A DNA stretch of 64,000 bases from Oligoflexia bacterium (GTDB lineage Bacteria > Bdellovibrionota > Bacteriovoracia > Bacteriovoracales > Bacteriovoracaceae). The translations under genes and the position numbers were made by a program. The notes under the pieces were generated by a model. It was not told the DNA's origin. It did not search any database and worked only from the letters and a program-made list of their open reading frames with translations. Below are positions 42,501-51,378 of this stretch, in pieces (position 1 is the first letter of the stretch; each line of letters begins with the position of its first letter). The stretch lies in NCBI GenBank assembly GCA_015232355.1, contig JADFZW010000001.1, forward strand, positions 124,001 through 188,000, read 5' to 3'.

Positions 42501-43256
42501 ATGCTTTTCACTTCACTACCCTTTTTAGTTATCGTAGTTATTCTAATATTTAACACCGTTAAGATTTTAAACGAATATGAGAGAGCTGTAGTATTTCGCT
42601 TAGGACGCTTTACTGGAATAAGAGGGCCTGGTTTAATCATCTTGATTCCTGGAATAGAAAAAATGCGTAGAGTGGATCTAAGAACAGTTACTATGGATAT
42701 TCCATCTCAAGACATCATCACTCGCGATAACGTAACATTGAAAGTAAATGGTGTGGTATATTTCAGAGTAAATAATCCTGAAATGGCGATAATAAACATT
42801 GAAGATTATTTAATGGCCACAGGTCAGATTGCTCAAACCACCTTAAGATCTATTATTGGTCAATTCGAACTAGATGAATTACTCTCACAAAGAGATAAAA
42901 TAAACCAAAAGTTACAAATAATCTTGGATGAGCAAACAGAATCATGGGGTATTAAAGTTTCAGCAGTTGAAGTGAAGGCCATTGATTTACCAATTGAAAT
43001 GCAAAGAGCGATGGCCAAGCAAGCAGAAGCGGAAAGAAATAAAAGAGCTAAAGTTATCTCTGCAGAGGGAGAATTGGATGCTTCAATTAAATTAGCAGAG
43101 GCGGCCCGTAATTTAAGCTCAGAGAGTGGTGCAATCATATTGCGATATTTAGATACAATGAAAGAGATCTCTACTGGTGAAGGAAAAACTACAACTTTCT
43201 TTCCAATTCCAATAGACTTCATTCAAAGTGTGATTCAACAATTAAACAAGAAGTAA
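42501..43256 (+). CDS. Slipin/stomatin-type SPFH membrane protein
   Basis: The 251-residue protein has one N-terminal membrane helix (about 1-20) and an SPFH domain: NEYERAVVFRLGRF, RGPGLIILIPGI, VDLRTVTMDIPSQDIITRDNV (seen as MDIPSQDIITRDN) and VNGVVYFRV, then an Ala/Glu/Lys-rich coiled coil (about 170-215). Slipins build membrane microdomain scaffolds and often act with NfeD proteases; no nfeD gene is next to it. TAGGAG precedes the ATG. It lies 11 bp before the GT9 gene and may be co-transcribed with the LPS core genes. Confidence 0.9.
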   Translation: MLFTSLPFLVIVVILIFNTVKILNEYERAVVFRLGRFTGIRGPGLIILIPGIEKMRRVDLRTVTMDIPSQDIITRDNVTLKVNGVVYFRVNNPEMAIINIEDYLMATGQIAQTTLRSIIGQFELDELLSQRDKINQKLQIILDEQTESWGIKVSAVEVKAIDLPIEMQRAMAKQAEAERNKRAKVISAEGELDASIKLAEAARNLSSESGAIILRYLDTMKEISTGEGKTTTFFPIPIDFIQSVIQQLNKK

Positions 43257-43267
43257 TTTGATTCAAT

Positions 43268-44485
43268 ATGCATATTCTGGTTATTAGATTTTCTAGCTTA
43301 GGAGATGTTGTACTAACTACCTCTACGGTAAGTGCAATAAAAAAACAGATGGGAAGTGCGGTATTTTTAAGTTACCTCACATCCTCTATGTTTGCTCCTT
43401 TGCTAGAGGGTCATCCTCATATTGATCAAGTATACTCCTTTTCCAGACGTGGGGGGATGCGGGGTTTATTTGAATTAATTAAATTTGTAAATGAGATAAA
43501 TCGCAAACATAAAATTGATTTGATTATTGATATGCATGGAAGTTTGCGTTCACTATTTATTCGTCTGTTATTTTTTACTATTCCAAGAATAAGTATCGAT
43601 AAAAGAACATTCGAGAGAGTTTTACTTACTCTATGTAAAGTAAACATAATGGTTAAAACTAAAAATAAAACTAAATCTAAAAGTTTCCCTCGCTTTGGAG
43701 AATTACTGTTAAAACGAAATGTAAGTGATTTGTTACCAATATTTGAAGGGCCGCAATCGCAATTGAATGATCAATCCTTTGATCAACTCTCTTCATTTGT
43801 TACTTTAAATGCAAGTAAAAAATATCCAGCAAATCAACAACAACTCTCTTCTACTGCCATTACCTACCAAGATAACAGTACTGATAGTAGTATTGATTTT
43901 ATCGATGGAAAAAAATTTATTGCCATTGTCCCTTCAGCATCCTATGCAAAAAAAAGATGGCCTAGTGAAAAATTCTACGCTCTGATTGAGGAGCTGCTTC
44001 AACACAATACCTTTAAAGATTATTCATACATAATCTTGGCCGGCAAAGATGATAGTTTTTGTGATATTTTTAATCCTTTAGTAAAAAAATATCCTCAACA
44101 AGTTTTTAACTTGCAAGGAAAAACTAATTTAACCCAATCAACTATTTATTTAAAGAAAGCATTAATGGTAGTGGGAAACGATACAGGTTTACCTCATATT
44201 GCTGAAGCTGTGGGTACACCAAGTATATTTATTCTCGGACCAACTGGTGAAGAGTTTGGATTCTATCCCCACTTAAAATACTCTAAGATGGTAGCAAAGA
44301 AATTGTGGTGCCGTCCATGCACGACTAATGGCCAGGGATTTTGTATTAGAAAACAAAGATACTGTCTGAATAATGTTACCACCCTTGAAGTTATTTCCGC
44401 TATGACCTCTGTACTCTACAATCTCCAGAGTGAAAGTGATAGTGAGATTGAGATTGAGGGTGAGGGTGAGGAAAAAGCAAAATGA
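43268..44485 (+). CDS. GT9 family LPS heptosyltransferase
   Basis: The 405-residue protein begins HILVIRFSSLGDVVLTTSTV, typical for WaaC/WaaF heptosyltransferases, and has IVPSASYAKKRWPSEKFY plus GNDTGLPHIAEAVGTPSIFILGPT at the sugar-nucleotide site. It adds a heptose to the LPS inner core. The C-terminus ends in an Glu-Ile/Glu-Gly repeat encoded by 6-bp units. Its stop overlaps the next start as ATGA. A middle segment (about 155-215) is poorly conserved and repeat-like. Confidence 0.87.
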   Translation: MHILVIRFSSLGDVVLTTSTVSAIKKQMGSAVFLSYLTSSMFAPLLEGHPHIDQVYSFSRRGGMRGLFELIKFVNEINRKHKIDLIIDMHGSLRSLFIRLLFFTIPRISIDKRTFERVLLTLCKVNIMVKTKNKTKSKSFPRFGELLLKRNVSDLLPIFEGPQSQLNDQSFDQLSSFVTLNASKKYPANQQQLSSTAITYQDNSTDSSIDFIDGKKFIAIVPSASYAKKRWPSEKFYALIEELLQHNTFKDYSYIILAGKDDSFCDIFNPLVKKYPQQVFNLQGKTNLTQSTIYLKKALMVVGNDTGLPHIAEAVGTPSIFILGPTGEEFGFYPHLKYSKMVAKKLWCRPCTTNGQGFCIRKQRYCLNNVTTLEVISAMTSVLYNLQSESDSEIEIEGEGEEKAK

Positions 44486-45912
44486 AAAAAAATCTACCAG
44501 ATTTAATTATTATATTTTGCTACAAAACTTTTTTATATTTTTTATGGCCATTTTTCCTCTATCCTCTAGTCAATATATTGCTAGCAAAAATAATTCCTTT
44601 ACTCAAAGAAAGAAAATCATTTGAAAATAGGAATAAATATAGTTCTTCATTTAAATTAGAAGGGGAAGGAGAAGGAGAAGGTAAGAGAGCGGCCGTAACA
44701 TTTGAAGTATCCAGCGAAGGTGAATTAGAACAAATTCGTCCATTAGTTAATCGCTTATTGGCCGACAATCAATTATTAGAGATTATCTTTTGCTCTGATA
44801 GTGTTGAAAATGCTTTGCTGGCACTAGCAGAAAGATATCCTGCCAATCTTCGAATTTTACGTCTACCTTTAATCAGTTTTTTTCCCTACCGACTTAAACA
44901 TACTTCCTCAGATTGGATGAGCTCTTCAACGCTAATTTTATGCCGTTATGATTTTTTTCCAGAATTAATATTGCTTGGAAGACGCCCGGACATTAATTTT
45001 ATTCTTCTGTCAGCAACACTTAAAGATAAAGAAAAAAAATTAAATTCAAAAAGATCTTTGTATTTGCGTTTATATCATTTATATTTCAAATTTATCTATA
45101 GCTCCTTTAATCAAATTTTAACTGCTACCCCTCAAGATAATACACGCTTTAAAAAATACTTTAACCTTGAAACGGCCACAGTTGATTTTCGAATATTACA
45201 AGTTGCCGAGAGAGTAAAAAATCATCAAATCAAATTGCAAAAACTTCCATTCTTTAAAGAATTGCACTCGCTAATAAATTCATTTCCAAAAGAAAAGACG
45301 ATAATCTTTGGCAGCTTTTGGGAAATTGAAGCACAAGCATTTGAGGATAATGATTTTATTCATGGAATATTAAACAAACAAATTCAAGTAACCATTGTAC
45401 CACACCTACTAGACAAAATTTCTATTCAAAAAATTGCAGATAGCATTTCACAGGCAACCGGCAACAAACTTCCTATTTACACTATTGATGAAACGAACCA
45501 ACATTTAAAAGTTGAAACTTGCAAAATCTTTAATCAAATTAAAGAAAAAAATGGCATCTTGATCTTAGGGCTCAAGGGTATTTTATGTGAATTATACTAC
45601 CTCTACACTCACGCTTTTGTAGGTGGTGGCCATGGTCGCTCTATTCACTCTGTAATTGAACCCTATTTGGCCAACTGTTTATCCTATGTTGGTCCCAAGG
45701 TATTTCGTTCGACAGAGTATGATTTGATAAAAGAATTATCACCTCAAGAAATTAATATCGTCTCTCAACTACCAACATTTTATCAAGTGATAACTAAAAA
45801 TATCAACATCAATAAAGATATTGATCTTCTCTCAAGAGAAAATATTATCAACAACATGCAAGTGCCATTCGACACTTTTTTAAAAAAAATTACAACCAAT
45901 GCAACAAAGTAA
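44482..45912 (+). CDS. GT30-like Kdo transferase (divergent)
   Basis: The 476-residue protein has an N-terminal membrane helix (about 8-38), a repeat-built Glu-Gly linker (about 57-68), then FEVSSEGELEQIRPLV at the position of the Kdo-transferase catalytic Glu motif, and a C-terminal FVGGGHGRSIHSVIEPYLA, corresponding to the GGS/EP sugar-nucleotide motif of WaaA. WaaA transfers Kdo from CMP-Kdo to lipid A, which fits the kds operon in this window. The sequence is divergent: a generic GT-B glycosyltransferase cannot be excluded. The ATGA overlap with the GT9 gene and a 14-bp overlap with the next gene indicate coupling. Confidence 0.62.
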   Translation: MKKNLPDLIIIFCYKTFLYFLWPFFLYPLVNILLAKIIPLLKERKSFENRNKYSSSFKLEGEGEGEGKRAAVTFEVSSEGELEQIRPLVNRLLADNQLLEIIFCSDSVENALLALAERYPANLRILRLPLISFFPYRLKHTSSDWMSSSTLILCRYDFFPELILLGRRPDINFILLSATLKDKEKKLNSKRSLYLRLYHLYFKFIYSSFNQILTATPQDNTRFKKYFNLETATVDFRILQVAERVKNHQIKLQKLPFFKELHSLINSFPKEKTIIFGSFWEIEAQAFEDNDFIHGILNKQIQVTIVPHLLDKISIQKIADSISQATGNKLPIYTIDETNQHLKVETCKIFNQIKEKNGILILGLKGILCELYYLYTHAFVGGGHGRSIHSVIEPYLANCLSYVGPKVFRSTEYDLIKELSPQEINIVSQLPTFYQVITKNININKDIDLLSRENIINNMQVPFDTFLKKITTNATK

Positions 45913-47188
45913 AAGTAAGCAGACAACAAAACCAATTTATAATTTTCTCTCTTATATCTTATATATTCATCATTTAAATCATGATTGCAAAAATATAAAT
46001 ATATTAACCGACTTCCATGAGACTGTCCTGGCCAAAAACATAATTCAAAATCTTAACCTGCTAGATATTTGTCTTTTGAAAAAAATTGCTCAAAAACATC
46101 AAATTGTTCCTTTGAAATATTTAGAAAATTACATCTTTGAAAATCCCTGCACCCTAATCTTTAATGATCGGCAGATTCTATTAGGAAGATCTACTCGCAA
46201 AAATTTACTAGAAATATTAAGAAAATTTCCAATATTATTTTTTAATTCATCAAAACTAACCGATCAAGATCTGGCGCAAATAGAAACAAGTTTTTATCAA
46301 CATATCGATCACTTGGCAGAACAAATACTCTCGTCTAGTGCTATGGTCTTAGCTACATCGACAACTACACCCACAACTAACAATAAATATTTCGACATAT
46401 TAAAAAATCTTCAAGATATTACTCTAAAGATTCAAACCACTAAAACTCTCACTAGCTCAGATTTATCTCTTAAAACTTTTCTTGATCTATTACAATTACA
46501 AGCAACTCATCAAAAGAAAAATATTTTAGATAATTTCAGTTTACTAGAAGTTTTTATCTATCTGTTATCTCCACACTACTACTTAAAAATTGATGAATTG
46601 AATGCCGATCTTCATTCAATGTTTATTAGAAGAGGAGGAACTTTTTTTTCTTCTGCTTCTAGCGCTAATGCTAATGCCAGCATTCAGGTTGAAAAAAAAC
46701 TAATCAGTTATTCATATATGTGCTGGGAACAAAATGACAACGAGTATTCTCCACTTTTTAATTCATCCACTATTAGCAATAATTTAATAATTTCTAACAC
46801 CGATGCAATTTTAAGTGATATACCATACATTGAAATCAAACATACGCGCAGTAAAAATATTTTAAAAACAAATTTTTTAGTTCCTTATATTAAGGGGAAT
46901 GAGTTCAATCAAAGTTACTATCATAATAAAGTTCTAAATGATAATATATTCAAATTCAAAGTATCACCTATGTCCTCCTCTAGTAAAATAGAGCATTTTC
47001 AAAATGTCAGTGGCGCAAATTTAACTTATCAAAAATACTTTGAACATTCGTCTTCTATCTCATCAACACCATCTGCAATCTCAAAAAAGAACATTATGAG
47101 AGAATATGGATTAATCTCCTCTCTCTTAAGAATTGATCATCAACTTCACTGTATAAACCAACCGACACCTGCATGTTTAATGAAGTAA
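45899..47188 (+). CDS. Unknown protein encoded in the LPS cluster
   Basis: The 429-residue product begins inside the end of the Kdo-transferase-like gene (14-bp overlap, different frame). No signal peptide, transmembrane helix or known motif is seen. The sequence is rich in Leu, Ile, Asn and Lys and contains low-complexity Ser/Thr/Ala runs (about 150-165 and 255-265). Its N-terminal 150 residues look globular. Coupling suggests a role with LPS core synthesis. The last 43 bp overlap the 3' end of the convergent membrane-glycosyltransferase gene. Confidence 0.55.
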   Translation: MQQSKSKQTTKPIYNFLSYILYIHHLNHDCKNINILTDFHETVLAKNIIQNLNLLDICLLKKIAQKHQIVPLKYLENYIFENPCTLIFNDRQILLGRSTRKNLLEILRKFPILFFNSSKLTDQDLAQIETSFYQHIDHLAEQILSSSAMVLATSTTTPTTNNKYFDILKNLQDITLKIQTTKTLTSSDLSLKTFLDLLQLQATHQKKNILDNFSLLEVFIYLLSPHYYLKIDELNADLHSMFIRRGGTFFSSASSANANASIQVEKKLISYSYMCWEQNDNEYSPLFNSSTISNNLIISNTDAILSDIPYIEIKHTRSKNILKTNFLVPYIKGNEFNQSYYHNKVLNDNIFKFKVSPMSSSSKIEHFQNVSGANLTYQKYFEHSSSISSTPSAISKKNIMREYGLISSLLRIDHQLHCINQPTPACLMK

Positions 47189-48540
47189 TAAAAATTACCG
47201 CGAATAAAAACATATGAGACAAAAATAAAGATTGGCCATTTTATATATTTATGAAAACCGATCATTCCTCCATATATTAAAACAATCACCATATTTGCCA
47301 ATACTGGAAAAAGATAGCGACCTTGTAATCCAATACCAAAAGATCTTATATTTAAATATGAAAAATAATTCTGTGCAATTACTGCTATTACATAAAAGAG
47401 GGCACTAATAATAAGAATATTAAAAACAGGATTAGAAAAACAGCGATAAAAATTAAAGAGTAGCATAATCGTTATCGCCAACTTTAAAATAAGAATCTCC
47501 ATTTTCATATTTCCATAAAATTTAATCATAGATATGTGCCCATGAATAGCAAGAATACCACCAAATGCTTCTTCAAAATATCTATTTAAATAATCTTTAA
47601 ATCGCATAATCTCTTGTGTTTTCGATTTTTCTTTTAAGTGATAATCCCTTTGATACATTCCTGCACCAGAGATACATTTCTCTTTACCAAATACACTTTC
47701 ACATCCAGGAGTTAGAGATTTATAGAGTACTAAATTACGTAGGTAGATGTTGCTATTCAAGAAAATGAAAAACAAAATGGGAATAATAAGAAATATTTCT
47801 TTGAGTGCAAATGTTTTTTTTAACACAAAAGGTATTTGATCTTTTTTTGATTTTAAAAAATAATACAATAAAATAATAGTTTGAACTAATATAAGTGGTA
47901 AATATGTAGCTTTAGTTGCAGTTCCAATCAATGTTATCAACAAAAAGATCTCTAACTGAAGACGTTTGTGATGTTTTATAAATTGTATCAAATGATAAAA
48001 GGAAGCAATCGCCAGCAAATTAATTAAATTATCATAGGAATTTGCCACTGAATGGGCCACAAACATCATAATGTTTGTTAAAACCATAAGAATAGTAATT
48101 TGAATAAGTTTATTTTTAACTACTTCTTTTGTTACCAGATAAATATATAAAAACTTAAATACTGCTAATAAAATATTTATATATCGTAAAAAGAGTTGTT
48201 GGGGGATATTGAATAATTCAAAAATTTTTAATTTAAGTAGATTCCCATATAAGAAATGGTAAAAGAAGGGACTAGTCCTTAATGGGCCATAGGTTAAAGT
48301 GTTTTCATTATCCTTAAAAAACAGTATATGTTCGCTAGCATACAAACGAATTCTTTCAAAATGTTCAGCCTCATCAGGGAAAGCACAATCATAGCAAATT
48401 CTTATCGCATAGAAGAGAAGTTGTGAAATAAACCCTAAAGATATTAAGGCCAATATAAAATTATAAATATATTTTTCTATCTTTGATTCAGATTCAAATT
48501 CAGATTCAAATTCAGATTCAAATTCATCTTTGTCACTCAT
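47146..48540 (-). CDS. Polytopic membrane protein, GT-C glycosyltransferase-like
   Basis: The ATG at 48540 follows AAGGAG by 8 bp and is preferred to the TTG at 48546. The 464-residue protein starts with a Glu-Phe-Glu-Ser repeat (12-bp units), then has about ten membrane helices with an acidic pair in the first long loop (CAFPDEAEHFER), as in GT-C fold transferases. A polyprenyl-phosphate sugar donor is expected for that fold. The substrate is unknown. It diverges from the methyltransferase gene. Confidence 0.55.
   Translation of the reverse strand: MSDKDEFESEFESEFESESKIEKYIYNFILALISLGFISQLLFYAIRICYDCAFPDEAEHFERIRLYASEHILFFKDNENTLTYGPLRTSPFFYHFLYGNLLKLKIFELFNIPQQLFLRYINILLAVFKFLYIYLVTKEVVKNKLIQITILMVLTNIMMFVAHSVANSYDNLINLLAIASFYHLIQFIKHHKRLQLEIFLLITLIGTATKATYLPLILVQTIILLYYFLKSKKDQIPFVLKKTFALKEIFLIIPILFFIFLNSNIYLRNLVLYKSLTPGCESVFGKEKCISGAGMYQRDYHLKEKSKTQEIMRFKDYLNRYFEEAFGGILAIHGHISMIKFYGNMKMEILILKLAITIMLLFNFYRCFSNPVFNILIISALFYVIAVIAQNYFSYLNIRSFGIGLQGRYLFPVLANMVIVLIYGGMIGFHKYIKWPIFIFVSYVFIRGNFYYFIKHAGVGWFIQ
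48485..48528 (-). repeat. 12-bp tandem repeat at the N-terminus of a membrane protein
   Basis: Three near-perfect copies of the 12-bp unit GATTCAGATTCA/AATTCAGATTCA type (plus strand) encode Glu-Ser-Glu-Phe repeats directly after the start codon region. The frame is preserved. Confidence 0.85.
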
Positions 48541-48670
48541 CAACAAAAATCTCCTTAGAAAAATGAAGTGAAATTAAATTATTTGTTATAAAAGACTACA
48601 CTTTTTGGGGTCTTATTAATATATTATTTAATAATATAAAAAAAAATATAATTAAAGAAGTGTGTTATAT

Positions 48671-49348
48671 ATGCAAAAAAAACAACTACAATTAACTCTA
48701 TGGCAACGAATTTCCTATCGTATAATTAATTTTATTGCTAGCACTGGACTTCAAGATGAACATAAGAAAATGGGAGCAAATTTAGCACTTAAACATTTCT
48801 TATCATTCTCTGAAAATATCGAGGGCGCATCTGTTTTAGAGTTAGGAACTAAACGTCACAATCCACAAATTCCAACAATACATCATCATTGGGTTCCCGA
48901 AGCAAAAGAATTCTTAGGCACTGATTGTGAGGCAGGCATGGATGTTGATATTGTAGCAGACCTTCATTGTCTAGCAGATGTGGTTGGCGATGAACGTTTT
49001 GATATTATCATTTCTTGTTCCACCCTTGAACACATCAAATATCCACATCTGGCCGCTCATCAAATTATGCGTTCACTTAAAATAGGTGGCACGTTATTTA
49101 TACAAACACATCAAACTCTTCCATATCATGGATATCCTCACGACTATTTTCGCTATTCTATCGAAGCTCTTCGTGGATTGTTTGGTGAAAAGATGGGAAT
49201 GAAAATCGAAGAGGCCAATTACGAATTTCCCGCTCGAATATGTTCTCCTCAAGACACTAATGCTTGCAGAGTGAGTACTTATATTAATGTTTGTTTGTTA
49301 GCAAAAAAAATAAAACAAACACCAAAAGAATTTCAATATGAATTATAA
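48671..49348 (+). CDS. SAM-dependent class I methyltransferase
   Basis: The ATG at 48671 is preferred to the GTG at 48662 since AAAGAAG lies upstream at usable spacing. The 225-residue protein has SVLELGTKRHN as motif I, an acidic segment with FLGTDCEAGMDVDIVADLH, DIIISCSTLEHIKYPHLA and LKIGGTLFIQTHQT, which match type 11/12 methyltransferases. The substrate could be a lipid or surface sugar, given the flanking membrane transferases. It overlaps the next gene by 11 bp. Confidence 0.75.
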   Translation: MQKKQLQLTLWQRISYRIINFIASTGLQDEHKKMGANLALKHFLSFSENIEGASVLELGTKRHNPQIPTIHHHWVPEAKEFLGTDCEAGMDVDIVADLHCLADVVGDERFDIIISCSTLEHIKYPHLAAHQIMRSLKIGGTLFIQTHQTLPYHGYPHDYFRYSIEALRGLFGEKMGMKIEEANYEFPARICSPQDTNACRVSTYINVCLLAKKIKQTPKEFQYEL

Positions 49349-51356
49349 TAAACTTATATATTTTATTTCCATAACTTTATTACTTTTATATGGAATTTTT
49401 ACAGTCTACAATACCGCTCAAAATATGGGTGTCGCTGGAGATGAGGAATTCAATCGTTATGTAGGAACAGTATATTTAAAATTCAAGAATCTAAAAGAGC
49501 CAGAAATTTATCGTGATCATCCTGCATTCTCTATGTGGATACAATATCTCCCCGCACATCTAAGTAATATCGAAACACCGTTTTTATACCGTCTATATAA
49601 TTTAATTCTCTACTCGCTTGCAGGATTTATTTTCGCTTTTTTATTATGGAGAGATAGTCATCCAATAAGTGCTCTTATCTTTGCATCTTTTTATGCTACA
49701 GAACCAACACTGAAAGCAATGTCCTCCTTGAATAATAATGATTCAGGTATGGCACTCTACATAGGAATAACTACCCTACTGCTTTGGTCTCTGTGGAAAA
49801 AAAGCAAGAGTGAATTAGGACATACTTGCTATATTATTAGAAGCATCTTCGCTGCATTCTTATTCGGTATTGCTATAAATAGCAAATTATCTGCTGGTCT
49901 TCTCCTGCCATTTTATTTTGTGATATTTATTTTTATTGAACCACTCTTTTTTAATTTTAATCACAACAAACATAGTAAATATATAACAAAAATAATTGAT
50001 TTACTATTTTTGTCACTGGTAGGACTCTCTACTATCTATCTCTCATATTTTTTCATACCCGATCATGCATTTTATATATTTAGAAAAAGTGTTAAATTCC
50101 AATTGGCCAGCAATAACAAAGGTCATATTGGTTTTATATTTGGAAATTATTCATATTATGGTTTTTGGTATTTTTTTCTAGCGCTATATCTTTTAAAAAC
50201 ACCAATCATCCACTTGCTTACAACTTGCTTCGGATGGGGTCTAACATTTTCAAAGATTTCTTCCATAAAGAATTACTACAAAGAGATCTTTTGTTTTTTT
50301 CTACCTGCACTTTTTATTGGTATATTTTTAAGTCGAGGTAATTTACATGCTGGTTATCGCTACTGTTTACCTGCTATACTTTTGCTACTTCTAGGGTGTT
50401 CAATTACGTTTAAAGATTTTTTGTTAAAATCAGCATATAAACGTCTTATTGTCTTTGTAGTGATTTTTTCAAGCATGGCCACTGATATCAATACATTTCT
50501 TCGAGATGACTTTATCTCATCCTTTAATATTTTTACTCCTACTCACACTAGAAATTTTTGTGATTCCAATAATCATTGGTTTCAAGATGTTTCTCCTAAA
50601 TTTTCCAAATGGAAAGAAAGGGCAGTACCATTTTACAAACTAGATTTTGCTAACTTTCTAAAAAATACCGCTACTAATGATCGTAAATTAGTCTACCTGG
50701 GTGCCAGTGAACTTTGTGGTATTGGCGCCTATCCATTTTCTGTTAGTGCACGAGCATTTCCTCCTGGAGAACTTAAAGGTGCACATGAATTTATTTCAAT
50801 CTCTCCCTTAGAACTCTTTTTAGTTTTAAGTCACTATCCTTATCCTCGTGATCCTGTCATCGTAGGTGGCCAATCGATTAATATTCATCCACTTAATTTT
50901 GAACAAGAATTAATAAATGAAGGAAAAGGACCATTTAAAATAGAGCATTCAAATTTATTGGAATTAGCATCCAGAAATTCTATTAAACTTCAACTTACTT
51001 ATGATCCAAATAATATTAAGAATTATATTTTTCGAGATTACAAAGCATTAAAATTTTTCATTGAAAAGAATACAACTTTAAAACCAAAAGAGATTTTACT
51101 AACCTTTCAAGCACAAATGCAAACGCAAGGTCGGCAAAAACAAAAATTCCTTCTAGTTATTGAAAATTTTCCATTCCTGAATATAAAAATGAATCAAACT
51201 TCTTTGATTCAAAACTCTGTACAAGAAAAAGTTTGGAATACTTTTGAAGTTTCATCAAGTGATAATAAATTAGAATTTAAAATTAGTTATTTTAATGATG
51301 ATTTATCAAGGATAATAAAATCTGAACAAAATCTTTTTTGGTTAAAGTCTTTATAA
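49338..51356 (+). CDS. GT39/GT-C-like membrane protein with C-terminal soluble domain
   Basis: The 672-residue protein has about ten hydrophobic helices (residues 5-400) with the acidic pair in the first loop (VAGDEEFNRY) and IYRDHPAFSMW, as in PMT-type transferases. The C-terminal 270 residues appear soluble and probably periplasmic, containing YLGASELCGIGAYPF and a late beta-like segment. A role in glycosylation of surface lipids or proteins is inferred. It overlaps the methyltransferase gene by 11 bp and is probably coupled with it. Confidence 0.62.
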   Translation: MNYNKLIYFISITLLLLYGIFTVYNTAQNMGVAGDEEFNRYVGTVYLKFKNLKEPEIYRDHPAFSMWIQYLPAHLSNIETPFLYRLYNLILYSLAGFIFAFLLWRDSHPISALIFASFYATEPTLKAMSSLNNNDSGMALYIGITTLLLWSLWKKSKSELGHTCYIIRSIFAAFLFGIAINSKLSAGLLLPFYFVIFIFIEPLFFNFNHNKHSKYITKIIDLLFLSLVGLSTIYLSYFFIPDHAFYIFRKSVKFQLASNNKGHIGFIFGNYSYYGFWYFFLALYLLKTPIIHLLTTCFGWGLTFSKISSIKNYYKEIFCFFLPALFIGIFLSRGNLHAGYRYCLPAILLLLLGCSITFKDFLLKSAYKRLIVFVVIFSSMATDINTFLRDDFISSFNIFTPTHTRNFCDSNNHWFQDVSPKFSKWKERAVPFYKLDFANFLKNTATNDRKLVYLGASELCGIGAYPFSVSARAFPPGELKGAHEFISISPLELFLVLSHYPYPRDPVIVGGQSINIHPLNFEQELINEGKGPFKIEHSNLLELASRNSIKLQLTYDPNNIKNYIFRDYKALKFFIEKNTTLKPKEILLTFQAQMQTQGRQKQKFLLVIENFPFLNIKMNQTSLIQNSVQEKVWNTFEVSSSDNKLEFKISYFNDDLSRIIKSEQNLFWLKSL

Positions 51357-51378
51357 ATTTGTAACAAAATTTTTATAA

